Source: Sipunculus nudus (Eukaryota > Annelida > Sipuncula > Golfingiida > Sipunculidae). Taken from it: DNA of 64,000 bases. The notes under the pieces were generated by a model. That model was not told the origin of the DNA and did no database searches. It worked only from the letters and a program-made list of their open reading frames with translations. Positions 1 to 13,300 of the stretch are shown in pieces. Where the stretch lies: the NCBI GenBank assembly GCA_026874595.1, contig CM049316.1, forward strand, positions 51,597,676-51,661,675, read 5' to 3'. The translations under genes were made by a program, and so were the position numbers. Positions within the stretch are counted from its first letter, which is position 1. Every line of letters begins with the position of its first letter.

Positions 1-1360
1 TGTTCTACACATTGGTCATGTTTTCATACAAACAATGGTTTGTAGGTTGATCAAGGTATGACAAGGTTCTACAAATTGGTCATGTTCTCATACAAACACA
101 GGTTTGTAGGCTGATCAAGGTATGACAAGGTTCTACACATTGGTCATGTTCTCATACAAACACAGGTTTGTAGGCTGATCAAGGTATTACAAGGTTCTAC
201 ACATTGGTCATATTCTTATACAAACACAGGTTTGTAGGCTGATCAAGGTATGACAAGGTTCTACACATTGGTCATGTTCTCATACAAACAATGGTTTGTT
301 GGCTGATCAAGGTATGACAAGGTTCTACACATTGGTCATGTTCTCATACAAACAATGGTTTGTAGGCTGATCAAGGTATGACAAGGTTCTACACATTGGT
401 CATGTTCTCATACAAACAATGGTTTGTAGGCTAATCAAGGTATGACAAGGTTCTACACATTGGTCAAGTTGTCATACAAACACAGGTTTGTAGGCTGATC
501 AAGGTATGACAAGGTTCTACTCATTGGTCATGTTCTCATACAAACACAGGTTTGTAGGCTGATCAAGGTATGACAAGGTTCTACACATTGGTCATGTTCT
601 CATACAAACAATGGTTTTGTAGGCTGATCAAGGTATGACAAGGTTCTACTCATTGGTCATGTTCTCATACAAACAATGGTTTGTAGGTTGATCAAGGTAT
701 GACAAGGTTCTACACATTGGTCATGTTCTCATACAAACAATGGTTTGTAGCCTGATCAAGGTATGACAAGGTTCTACTCATTGGTCATGTTCTCATACAA
801 ACACAGGTTTGTAGGCTGATCAAGGTATGACAAGGTTCCACATCGGTCATGTTCTCATACAAACAATGGTTTGTAGGTTGATCAAGTTATGACAAGATTT
901 TACTCATTGGTCATGTTCTCATACAGACACAGGTTTGTAGGCTGATCAAGGTATGACAAGGTTCTACACATTGATCATGTTCTCATACAAACAATGGTTT
1001 GTAGGCTGATCAAGGTATGACAAGGTTCTACACATTGGTCATGTTCTCATACAAACACAGGTTTGTAGGCTGATCAAGGTATGACAAGGTTCTACACATT
1101 GGTCATGTTCTCATACAAACAATGGTTTGTAGGCTAATCAAGGTATGACCAGGTTCTACACATTGGTCATGTTCTCATACAAAGACAGGTTTGTAGGCTG
1201 ATCAAGGTATGACAAGGTTCTACACATTAGTCATGTTCTCATACAAACAATGGTTTGTAGGCTGATCAAGGTATGACAAGGTTCTACACATTGGTCATGT
1301 TCTCATACAGACACAGGTTTGTAGGCTAATCAAGGTATGACAAGGTTCTACTCATTGGTC
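1..1360. repeat. Satellite block duplicated at about 7744-9103
   Basis: Positions 1 to about 1360 match 7744 to about 9103 at a constant offset of 7,743 bp, or 121 units less one base. The shared private variants include TTTTCATAC, CTACAAATTGG, TATTACAAGG, TATTCTTATAC, TCAAGTTGTCATAC, GGTTTTGTAGG and CCACATCGG. The match breaks where the first copy has CTCCTACAAAC and the second has CATACAAAGAC. Part of the same series is present a third time from about 3634, offset 3,393 bp from the first copy. Confidence 0.85.
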
Positions 1361-2554
1361 ATGTTCTCCTACAAACAATGGTTTGTAGGTTGATCAAGGT
1401 ATGACAAGGTTTTACACATTGGTCATGTTCTCATACAAACAATGGTTTGTCGCCTGATTAAGGTATGACAAGGTTCTACTCATTGGTCATGTTCACATAC
1501 AAACACAGGTTTGTAGGCTGATCAAGGTATGGCAAGGTTCTACACATTTGTCATGTTCTCATACAAACAATAGTTTGTAGGTTGATCAAGGTATGAGAAG
1601 GTTTTAAGCATTGGTCATGTTCTCATACAGACACAGGTTTTTGTAGGCTGATCAAGGTATGACAAGGTTCTACACATTGGTCATGTTCTCATACAAACAA
1701 TGGTTTGTAGGCTGATCAAGGTATGACAAGGTTCTACACATTGGTCATGTTCTGATACAAACAATGGTTTGTAGACTGATCAAGGTATGACAAGGTTCTA
1801 CACATTGGTCATGTTCTCATACAAACACAGGTTTGTAGGCTGATCAAGGTATGACAAGGTTCTACACATTGGTCATGTTCTCATACAAACAATGGTTTGT
1901 AGGCTAATCAAGGTATGACCAGGTTCTACACATTGGTCATGTTCTCATACAAAGACAGGTTTGTAGGCTGATCAAGGTATGACAAGGTTCTACACATTAG
2001 TCATGTTCTCATACAAACAATGGTTTGTAGGCTGATCAAGGTATGACAAGGTTCTACACATTGGTCATGTTCTCATACAGACACAGGTTTGTAGGCTAAT
2101 CAAGGTATGACAAGGTTCTACTCATTGGTCATGTTCTCCTACAAACAATGGTTTGTAGGTTGATCAAGGTATGACAAGGTTTTACACATTGGTCATGTTC
2201 TCATACAAACAATGGTTTGTCGCCTGATTAAGGTATGACAAGGTTCTACTCATTGGTCATGTTCACATACAAACACAGGTTTGTAGGCTGATCAAGGTAT
2301 GGCAAGGTTCTACACATTTGTCATGTTCTCATACAAACAATAGTTTGTAGGTTGATCAAGGTATGAGAAGGTTTTAAGCATTGGTCATGTTCTCATACAG
2401 ACACAGGTTTTTGTAGGCTGATCAAGGTATGACAAGGTTCTACACATTGGTCATGTTCTCATACAAACAATGGTTTGTAGGCTGATCAAGGTATGACAAG
2501 GTTCTACACATTGGTCATGTTCTGATACAAACAATGGTTTGTAGACTGATCAAG
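1015..2554. repeat. 770-bp (12-unit) tandem duplication inside the satellite
   Basis: Positions 1015-1784 are repeated at 1785-2554 with an offset of 770 bp, twelve 64-bp units plus two bases. The two extra bases come from the shared GGTTTTTG variant. Private markers recur in identical order in both copies: TATGACCAGG, AAAGACAGG, CTCCTACAAAC, GTCGCCTGATTAAGG, GTTCACATAC, TATGAGAAGGTTTTAAGC and GTTCTGATAC. Similarity ends on the right near 2588, where CACAGG is replaced by AATGATTTTT. I saw no mismatch in the parts compared, which implies a recent event. Confidence 0.9.
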
Positions 2555-3639
2555 GTATGACAAGGTTCTACACATTGGTCATGTTCTCATACAAACAATG
2601 ATTTTTAGGCTGATCAAGGTATGACAAGGTTCTACACATTGGTCATGTTCTCATACAAACAATGGTTTGTAGGCTGATCAAGGTATGACAAGGTTCTACT
2701 CATTGGTCATGTTCTCATACAAACACAGATTTGTAGTCTGATCAAGGTATGGCAAGGTTCTACACATTGGTCATGTTCTCATACAAACACAGGTTTGTAG
2801 GCTGCTCAAGGTATGACAAGGTTCTACACATTGGTCATGTTCTCATACAAACAATGGTTTGTAGGCTGATCAAGGTATGACAAGGTTCTACACATTGGTC
2901 ATGTTCTCATACAAACAATGGTTTGTAGGCTGATCAAGGTATGACAAGGTTCTACACATTGGTCATGTTCTCATACAAACAATGGTTTTTAGGCTGATCA
3001 AGGTATGACAAGGTTCTACACATTGGTCATGTTCTCATACAAACAATGGTTTGTAGGCTGATCAAGGTATGACAAGGTTTTACACTGATCATGTTCTCAT
3101 ACAAACACAGGTTTGTAGGCTGATCAAGGTATGACAAGGTTCTACACATTGGTCATGTTCTCATACAAACACAGGTTTGTAGGCTGCTCAAGGTATAACA
3201 AGGTTCTACACATTGGTCATGTTCTCATACAAAGACAGGTTTGTAGGCTGATCAAGGTATGACAAGGTTCTACACATTGGTCATGTTCTCATACAAACAC
3301 AGGTTTGTAGGCTGATCAAGGTATGACAAGGTTCTACACATTGGTCATGTTCTCATACAAACAATGGTTTGTTGGCTGATCAAGGTATGACAAGGTTCTA
3401 CACATTGGTCATGTTCTCATACAAAGACAGGTTTGTAGGCTGATCAAGGTATGACAAGGTTCTACACATTGGTCATGTTCTCATACAAACAATGGTTTGT
3501 AGGCTGATCAAGGTATGACAAGGTTCTACACATTGGTCATGTTCTCATACAAACACAGGTTTGTAGGCTGATCAAGGTATGACAAGGTTCTACACATTGG
3601 TCATATTCTCATACAAACAGAGGTTTGTAGGCTGATCAA

Positions 3640-5730
3640 GGTATGACAAGGTTCTACACATTGGTCATGTTCTCATACAAACAATGGTTTGTTGGCTGAT
3701 CAAGGTATGACAAGGTTCTACACATTGGTCATGTTCTCATACAAACAATGGTTTGTAGGCTGATCAAGGTATGACAAGGTTCTACACATTGGTCATGTTC
3801 TCATACAAACAATGGTTTGTAGGCTAATCAAGGTATGACAAGGTTCTACACATTGGTCAAGTTGTCATACAAACACAGGTTTGTAGGCTGATCAAGGTAT
3901 GACAAGGTTCTACTCATTGGTCATGTTCTCATACAAACACAGGTTTGTAGGCTGATCAAGGTATGACAAGGTTCTACACATTGGTCATGTTCTCATACAA
4001 ACAATGGTTTTGTAGGCTGATCAAGGTATGACAAGGTTCTACTCATTGGTCATGTTCTCATACAAACAATGGTTTGTAGGTTGATCAAGGTATGACAAGG
4101 TTCTACACATTGGTCATGTTCTCATACAAACAATGGTTTGTAGCCTGATCAAGGTATGACAAGGTTCTACTCATTGGTCATGTTCTCATACAAACACAGG
4201 TTTGTAGGCTGATCAAGGTATGACAAGGTTCCACATCGGTCATGTTCTCATACAAACAATGGTTTGTAGGTTGATCAAGTTATGACAAGATTTTACTCAT
4301 TGGTCATGTTCTCATACAGACACAGGTTTGTAGGCTGATCAAGGTATGACAAGGTTCTACACATTGGTCATGTTCTCATACAAACAATGGTTTGTAGGCT
4401 GATCAAGGTATGACAAGGTTCTACACATTGATCATGTTCTCATACAAACAATGGTTTGTAGGCTGATCAAGGTATGACAAGGTTCTACACATTGGTCATG
4501 TTCTCATACAAACACAGGTTTGTAGGCTGATCAAGGTATGACAAGGTTCTACACATTGGTCATGTTCTCATACAAACAATGGTTTGTAGGCTAATCAAGG
4601 TATGACCAGGTTCTACACATTGGTCATGTTCTCATACAAAGACAGGTTTGTAGGCTGATGAAGGTATGACAAGGTTCTACACATTAGTCATGTTCTCATA
4701 CAAACAATGGTTTGTAGGCTGATCAAGGTATGACAAGGTTCTACACATTGGTCATGTTCTCATACAGACACAGGTTTGTAGGCTAATCAAGGTATGACAA
4801 GGTTCTACTCATTGGTCATGTTCTCATACAAAGACAGGTTTGTTGGCTGATCAAGGTATGACAAGGTTCTACACATTGGTCATTTTCTCATACAAACACA
4901 GGTTTGTAGGCTGCTCAAGGTATGACAAGGTTCTACACATTGGTCATGTTCTCATACAAACACAGGTTTGTTGGCTGATCAAGGTATGACAAGGTTCTAC
5001 ATATTGGTCATGTTCTCATACAAACAATGGTTTGTAGGCTGATCAAGGTATGACAAGGTTCTACACATTGGTCATGTTCTCATACAAACAATGGTTTGTA
5101 GGCTGATCAAGGTATGACAAGGTTCTACTCATTGGTCATGTTCTCATACAAACAATGGTTTGTAGGTTGATCAAGGTATGACAAGGTTCTACACATTGGT
5201 CATGTTCTCATACAAACAATGGTTTGTAGGCTGATCAAGGTATGACAAGGTTCTACACATTGGTCATGTTCTCCTACAAACAATGGTTTGTAGGTTGATC
5301 AAGGTATGACAAGGTTTTACACATTGGTCATGTTCTCATACAAACAATGGTTTGTCGCCTGATTAAGGTATGACAAGGTTCTACTCATTGGTCATGTTCA
5401 CATACAAACACAGGTTTGTAGGCTGATCAAGGTATGGCAAGGTTCTACACATTTGTCATGTTCTCATACAAACAATAGTTTGTAGGTTGATCAAGGTATG
5501 AGAAGGTTTTAAGCATTGGTCATGTTCTCATACAGACACAGGTTTTTGTAGGCTGATCAAGGTATGACAAGGTTCTACACATTGGTCATGTTCTCATACA
5601 AACAATGGTTTGTAGGCTGATCAAGGTATGACAAGGTTCTACACATTGGTCATGTTCTGATACAAACAATGGTTTGTAGACTGATCAAGGTATGACAAGG
5701 TTCTACACATTGGTCATGTTCTCATACAAA
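3640..5730. repeat. Satellite block duplicated at about 7990-10016
   Basis: About 2 kb recurs with an offset of 4,350 bp. The offset falls to 4,287 after one extra unit near 4381, present only in the left copy. Variants shared in order include TCAAGTTGTC, CCACATCGG, TATGACCAGG, CATTTTCTC, CTACATATTGG, CTCCTACAAAC and TTTTAAGCATTGG. The match ends where the left copy has AATGATTTTTAGG and the right has the ordinary AATGGTTTGTAGG. The one-unit difference shows that copies still gain or lose single units after block duplication. Confidence 0.8.
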
Positions 5731-8700
5731 CAATGATTTTTAGGCTGATCAAGGTATGACAAGGTTCTACACATTGGTCATGTTCTCATACAAACAATGG
5801 TTTGTAGGCTGATCAAGGTATGACAAGGTTCTACTCATTGGTCATGTTCTCATACAAACACAGATTTGTAGTCTGATCAAGGTATGGCAAGGTTCTACAC
5901 ATTGGTCATGTTCTCATACAAACACAGGTTTGTAGGCTGCTCAAGGTATGACAAGGTTCTACACATTGGTCATGTTCTCATACAAACACAGGTTTGTAGG
6001 CTGATCAAGGTATGACAAGGTTCTACACATTGGTCATGTTCTCATACAAACAATGGTTTTTAGGCTGATCAAGGTATGACAAGGTTCTACACATTGGTCA
6101 TGTTCTCATACAAAGACAGGTTTGTTGGCTGATCAAGGTATGACAAGGTTCTACACATTCGTCATGTTCTCATACAAACAATGGTTTGTAGGCTAATCAA
6201 GATATGACAAGGTTCTACACATTGGTCATGTTCTCATACAAAGACAGGTTTGTTGGCTGATCAAGGTATGACAAGGTTCTACACATTGGTCATGTTCTCA
6301 TACAAACAATGGTTTGTAGGCTGATCAAGGTATGACAAGGTTCTACACATTGGTCATGTTCTCATACAGACACAGGTTTGTGGGCTAATCAAGGTATGAC
6401 AAGGTTCTACTCATTGGTCATGTTCTCATACAAAGACAGGTTTGTTGGCTGATCAAGGTATGACAAGGTTCTACACATTGGTCATGTTCTCATACAAACA
6501 ATGGTTTGTAGGCTGATCAAGGTATGACAAGGTTCTACACATTGGTCATGTTCTCATACAAACACAGGTTTGTAGGCTGATCAAGGTATGACAAGGTTCT
6601 ACACATTGGTTATGTTCTCATACAAACAATGGTTTGTAGGCTGATCAAGGTATGACAAGGTTCTAACATTGGTCATGTTCTCATACAAACACAGGTTTGT
6701 AGGCTGATCAAGGTATGACAAGGTTCTACACATTGGTCATGTTCTCATACAAACACAGGTTTGTAGGCTGATTAAGGTATGACAAGGTTCTACACATTGG
6801 TCATGTTCTCATACAAACAATGGTTTGTAGGCTGATCAAGGTATGACAAGGTTCTACACATTGGTCATGTTCTCATACAAGCAATGGTTTTTCGGCTGAT
6901 CAAGGTATGACAAGGTTCTACACATTGGTCATGTTCTCATACAAACACAGGTTTGTAGGCTGATTAAGGTATGACAAGGTTCTACACATTGGTCATGTTC
7001 TCATACAAACAATGGTTTTTAGGCTGATCAAGGTATGACAAGGTTCTACACATTGGTCATGTTCTCATACAAACAATGGTTTGTAGGCTGATCAAGGTAT
7101 GACAAGGTTCTACACATTGGTCATGTTCTCATACAAACAATGGTTTTTAGGCTGATCAAGGTATGACAAGGTTCTACACATTGGTCATGTTCTCATACAA
7201 ACAATGGTTTGTAGGCTGATCAAGGTATGACAAGGTTTTACACTGATCATGTTCTCATACAAACACAGGTTTGTAGGCTGATCAAGGTATGACAAGGTTC
7301 TACACATTGGTCATGTTCTCATACAAACACAGGTTTGTAGGCTGCTCAAGGTATAACAAGGTTCTACACATTGGTCATGTTCTCATACAAAGACAGGTTT
7401 GTAGGCTGATCAAGGTATGACAAGGTTCTACACATTGGTCATGTTCTCATACAAACACAGGTTTGTAGGCTGATCAAGGTATGACAAGGTTCTACACATT
7501 GGTCATGTTCTCATACAAAGACAGGTTTGTAGGCTGATCAAGGTATGACAAGGTTCTACACATTGGTCATGTTCTCATACAAACAATGGTTTGTAGGCTG
7601 ATCAAGGTATGACAAGGTTCTACACATTGGTCATGTTCTCATACAGACACAGGTTTGTAGGCTAATCAAGGTATGACAAGGTTCTACTCATTGGTCATGT
7701 TCTCATACAAACAATGGTTTGTAGGCTGATCAAGGTATGACAATGTTCTACACATTGGTCATGTTTTCATACAAACAATGGTTTGTAGGTTGATCAAGGT
7801 ATGACAAGGTTCTACAAATTGGTCATGTTCTCATACAAACACAGGTTTGTAGGCTGATCAAGGTATGACAAGGTTCTACACATTGGTCATGTTCTCATAC
7901 AAACACAGGTTTGTAGGCTGATCAAGGTATTACAAGGTTCTACACATTGGTCATATTCTTATACAAACACAGGTTTGTAGGCTGATCAAGGTATGACAAG
8001 GTTCTACACATTGGTCATGTTCTCATACAAACAATGGTTTGTTGGCTGATCAAGGTATGACAAGGTTCTACACATTGGTCATGTTCTCATACAAACAATG
8101 GTTTGTAGGCTGATCAAGGTATGACAAGGTTCTACACATTGGTCATGTTCTCATACAAACAATGGTTTGTAGGCTAATCAAGGTATGACAAGGTTCTACA
8201 CATTGGTCAAGTTGTCATACAAACACAGGTTTGTAGGCTGATCAAGGTATGACAAGGTTCTACTCATTGGTCATGTTCTCATACAAACACAGGTTTGTAG
8301 GCTGATCAAGGTATGACAAGGTTCTACACATTGGTCATGTTCTCATACAAACAATGGTTTTGTAGGCTGATCAAGGTATGACAAGGTTCTACTCATTGGT
8401 CATGTTCTCATACAAACAATGGTTTGTAGGTTGATCAAGGTATGACAAGGTTCTACACATTGGTCATGTTCTCATACAAACAATGGTTTGTAGCCTGATC
8501 AAGGTATGACAAGGTTCTACTCATTGGTCATGTTCTCATACAAACACAGGTTTGTAGGCTGATCAAGGTATGACAAGGTTCCACATCGGTCATGTTCTCA
8601 TACAAACAATGGTTTGTAGGTTGATCAAGTTATGACAAGATTTTACTCATTGGTCATGTTCTCATACAGACACAGGTTTGTAGGCTGATCAAGGTATGAC

Positions 8701-10379
8701 AAGGTTCTACACATTGATCATGTTCTCATACAAACAATGGTTTGTAGGCTGATCAAGGTATGACAAGGTTCTACACATTGGTCATGTTCTCATACAAACA
8801 CAGGTTTGTAGGCTGATCAAGGTATGACAAGGTTCTACACATTGGTCATGTTCTCATACAAACAATGGTTTGTAGGCTAATCAAGGTATGACCAGGTTCT
8901 ACACATTGGTCATGTTCTCATACAAAGACAGGTTTGTAGGCTGATCAAGGTATGACAAGGTTCTACACATTAGTCATGTTCTCATACAAACAATGGTTTG
9001 TAGGCTGATCAAGGTATGACAAGGTTCTACACATTGGTCATGTTCTCATACAGACACAGGTTTGTAGGCTAATCAAGGTATGACAAGGTTCTACTCATTG
9101 GTCATGTTCTCATACAAAGACAGGTTTGTTGGCTGATCAAGGTATGACAAGGTTCTACACATTGGTCATTTTCTCATACAAACACAGGTTTGTAGGCTGC
9201 TCAAGGTATGACAAGGTTCTACACATTGGTCATGTTCTCATACAAACACAGGTTTGTTGGCTGATCAAGGTATGACAAGGTTCTACATATTGGTCATGTT
9301 CTCATACAAACAATGGTTTGTAGGCTGATCAAGGTATGACAAGGTTCTACACATTGGTCATGTTCTCATACAAACAATGGTTTGTAGGCTGATCAAGGTA
9401 TGACAAGGTTCTACTCATTGGTCATGTTCTCATACAAACAATGGTTTGTAGGTTGATCAAGGTATGACAAGGTTCTACACATTGGTCATGTTCTCATACA
9501 AACAATGGTTTGTAGGCTGATCAAGGTATGACAAGGTTCTACACATTGGTCATGTTCTCCTACAAACAATGGTTTGTAGGTTGATCAAGGTATGACAAGG
9601 TTTTACACATTGGTCATGTTCTCATACAAACAATGGTTTGTCGCCTGATTAAGGTATGACAAGGTTCTACTCATTGGTCATGTTCACATACAAACACAGG
9701 TTTGTAGGCTGATCAAGGTATGGCAAGGTTCTACACATTTGTCATGTTCTCATACAAACAATAGTTTGTAGGTTGATCAAGGTATGAGAAGGTTTTAAGC
9801 ATTGGTCATGTTCTCATACAGACACAGGTTTTTGTAGGCTGATCAAGGTATGACAAGGTTCTACACATTGGTCATGTTCTCATACAAACAATGGTTTGTA
9901 GGCTGATCAAGGTATGACAAGGTTCTACACATTGGTCATGTTCTGATACAAACAATGGTTTGTAGACTGATCAAGGTATGACAAGGTTCTACACATTGGT
10001 CATGTTCTCATACAAACAATGGTTTGTAGGCTGATCAAGGTATGACAAGGTTCTACACATTGGTCATGTTCTCATACAAACAATGGTTTGTAGGCTGATC
10101 AAGGTATGACAAGGTTCTACTCATTGGTCATGTTCTCATACAAACAATGGTTTGTAGGTTGATCAAGGTACGACAAGGTTCTACACATTGGTCATGTTCT
10201 CATACAAACAATGGTTTGTAGCCTGATCAAGGTATGACAAGGTTCTACTCATTGGTCATGTTCTCATACAAACACAGGTTTGTAGTCTGATCAAGGTATG
10301 ACAAGGTTCTACACATTGGTCATGTTCTCATACAAACACAGGTTTGTAGGCTGATCAAGGTATGACAAGGTTCTACAAA

Positions 10380-13300
10380 TTGGTCATGTTCTCATACAAA
10401 CACAGGTTTGTAGGCTGATCAAGGTATGACAAGGTTCTACACATTGGTCATGTTCTCATACAAACACAGGTTTGTAGGCTGATCAAGGTATGACAAGGTT
10501 CTACACATTGATCATGTTCTCATACAAACAATGGTTTTTAGGCTGATCAAGGTATGACAAGGTTCTACACATTGGTCATGTTCTCATACAAACAATGGTT
10601 TGTAGGCTGATCAAGGTATGACAAGGTTCTACACATTGATCATGTTCTCATACAAACAATGGTTTGTAGGCTAATCAAGGTATGACAAGGTTCTACACAT
10701 TGGTCAAGTTGTCATACAAACACAGGTTTGTAGGCTGATCAAGGTATGACAAGGTTCTACACATTGGTCATGTTCTCATACAAACAATGGTTTGTAGGCT
10801 GATCAAGGTATGACAAGGTTCTACACATTGGTCATGTTCTCATACAAACAATGGTTTGTAGGCTGATCAAGGTATGACAAGGTTCTACACATTGGTCATG
10901 TTCTCATACAAACAATGGTTTGTAGGCTGATCAAGGTATGACAAGGTTCTACACATTGGTCATGTTCTCATACAGACACAGGTTTGTAGGCTAATCAAGG
11001 TATGACAAGGTTCTACTCATTGGTCATGTTCTCATACAAAGACAGGTTTGTTGGCTGCTCAAGGTATGACAAGGTTCTACACATTGGTCATTTTCTCATA
11101 CAAACACAGGTTTGTAGGCTGCTCAAGGTATGACAAGGTTTTACACATTGGTCATGTTCTCATACAAACACAGGTTTGTTGGCTGATCAAGGTATGACAA
11201 GGTACTACATATTGGTCATGTTCTCATACAAACAATGGTTTGTAGGCTGATCAAGGTATGACAAGGTTCTACACATTGGTCATGTTCTCATACAAACAAT
11301 GGTTTGTAGGCTGATCAAGGTATGACAAGGTTCTACTCATTGGTCATGTTCTCATACAAACAATGGTTTGTTGGTTGATCAAGGTATGACAAGGTTCTAC
11401 ACATTGGTCATGTTCTCATACAAACAATGGTTTGTAGGCTGATCAAGGTATGACAAGGTTCTACACATTGGTCATGTTCTCCTACAAACAATGGTTTGTA
11501 GGTTGATCAAGGTATAACAAGGTTTTACACATTGGTCATGTTCTCATACAAACAATGGTTTGTCGCCTGATCAAGGTATGACAAGGTTCTACTCATTGGT
11601 CATGTTCACATACAAACACAGGTTTGTAGGCTGATCAAGGTATGGCAAGGTTCTACACATTGGTCATGTTCTCATACAAACAATAGTTTGTAGGTTGATC
11701 AAGGTATGACAAGGTTTTAAGCATTGGTCATGTTCTCATACAGACACAGGTTTTTGTAGGCTGATCAAGGTATGACAAGGTTCTACACATTGGTCATGTT
11801 CTCATACAAACAATGGTTTGTAGGCTGATCAAGGTATGACAAGGTTCTACACATTGGTCATGTTCTGATACAAACAATGGTTTGTAGACTGATCAAGGTA
11901 TGACAAGGTTCTACACATTGGTCATGTTCTCATACAAACAATGGTTTGTAGGCTGATCAAGGTATGACAAGGTTCTACACATTGGTCATGTTCTCATACA
12001 AACAATGGTTTGTAGGCTGATCAAGGTATGACAAGGTTCTACACATTGGTCATGTTCTCATACAAATAATGGTTTGTAGGCTGCTCAAGGTATGACAAGG
12101 TTCTACACATTGGTCATGTTCTCATACAAACACAGGTTTGTAGGCTGATCAAGGTATGACAAGGTTCTACACATTGGTCATGTCCTCATACAAACACAGG
12201 TTTGTAGGCTGATCAAGGTATGACAAGGTTCTACACATTGGTCATGTTCTCATACAAACAATGGTTTGTTGGCTCATCAAGGTATGACAAGGTTCTACAC
12301 ATTGATCATGTTCTCATACAAACAATGGTTTGTAGGCTGATCAAGGTATGACAAGGTTCTACACATTGATCATGTTCTCATACAAACAATGGTTTGTAGG
12401 CTGCTCAAGGTATGACAAGGTTCTACACATTGGTCATGTTCTCATACAAACACAGGTTTGTAGGCTGCTCAAGGTATGACAAGGTTCTACACATTGGTCA
12501 TGTTCTCATACAAACACAGGTTTGTAGGCTGATCAAGGTATGACAAGGTTCTACACGTTGGTCATGTTCTCATACAAACACAGGTTTGTAGGCTGATCAA
12601 GGTATGACAAGGTTCTACACATTGGTCATTTTCTCATACAAACAATGGTTTGTAGCCTGATCAAGGTATGACAAGGTTCTACTCATTGGTCATGTTCTCA
12701 TACAAACAATGGTTTGTAGGCTGATCAAGGTATGACAAGGTTCTACACATTGGTCATGTTCTCATACAAACAATGGTTTGTTGGATAATCAAGGTATGAC
12801 AAGGTTCTACACATTGATCATGTTCTCATACAAACAATGGTTTGTAGGCTGATCAAGGTATGACAAGGTTCTACACATTGATCATGTTCTCATACAAACA
12901 ATGGTTTGTAGGCTGATCAAGGTATGACAAGGTTCTACACATTGATTATGTTCTCATACAAACAATGGTTTGTAGGCTGATCAAGGTATGACAAGGTTCT
13001 ACTCATTGGTCATGTTCTCATACAAACAATGGTTTGTTGGCTAATCAAGGTATGACAAGGTTCTACACATTGATCATGTTCTCATACAAACAATGGTTTG
13101 TAGGCTGATCAAGGTATGACAAGGTTCTACACATTGATCATGTTCTCATACAAACAATGGTTTGTAGGCTGCTCAAGGTATGACAAGGTTCTACACGTTG
13201 GTCATGTTCTCATACAAACACAGGTTTGTAGGCTGCTCAAGGTATGACAAGGTTCTACACATTGGTCATGTTCTCATACAAACACAGGTTTGTAGGCTGA

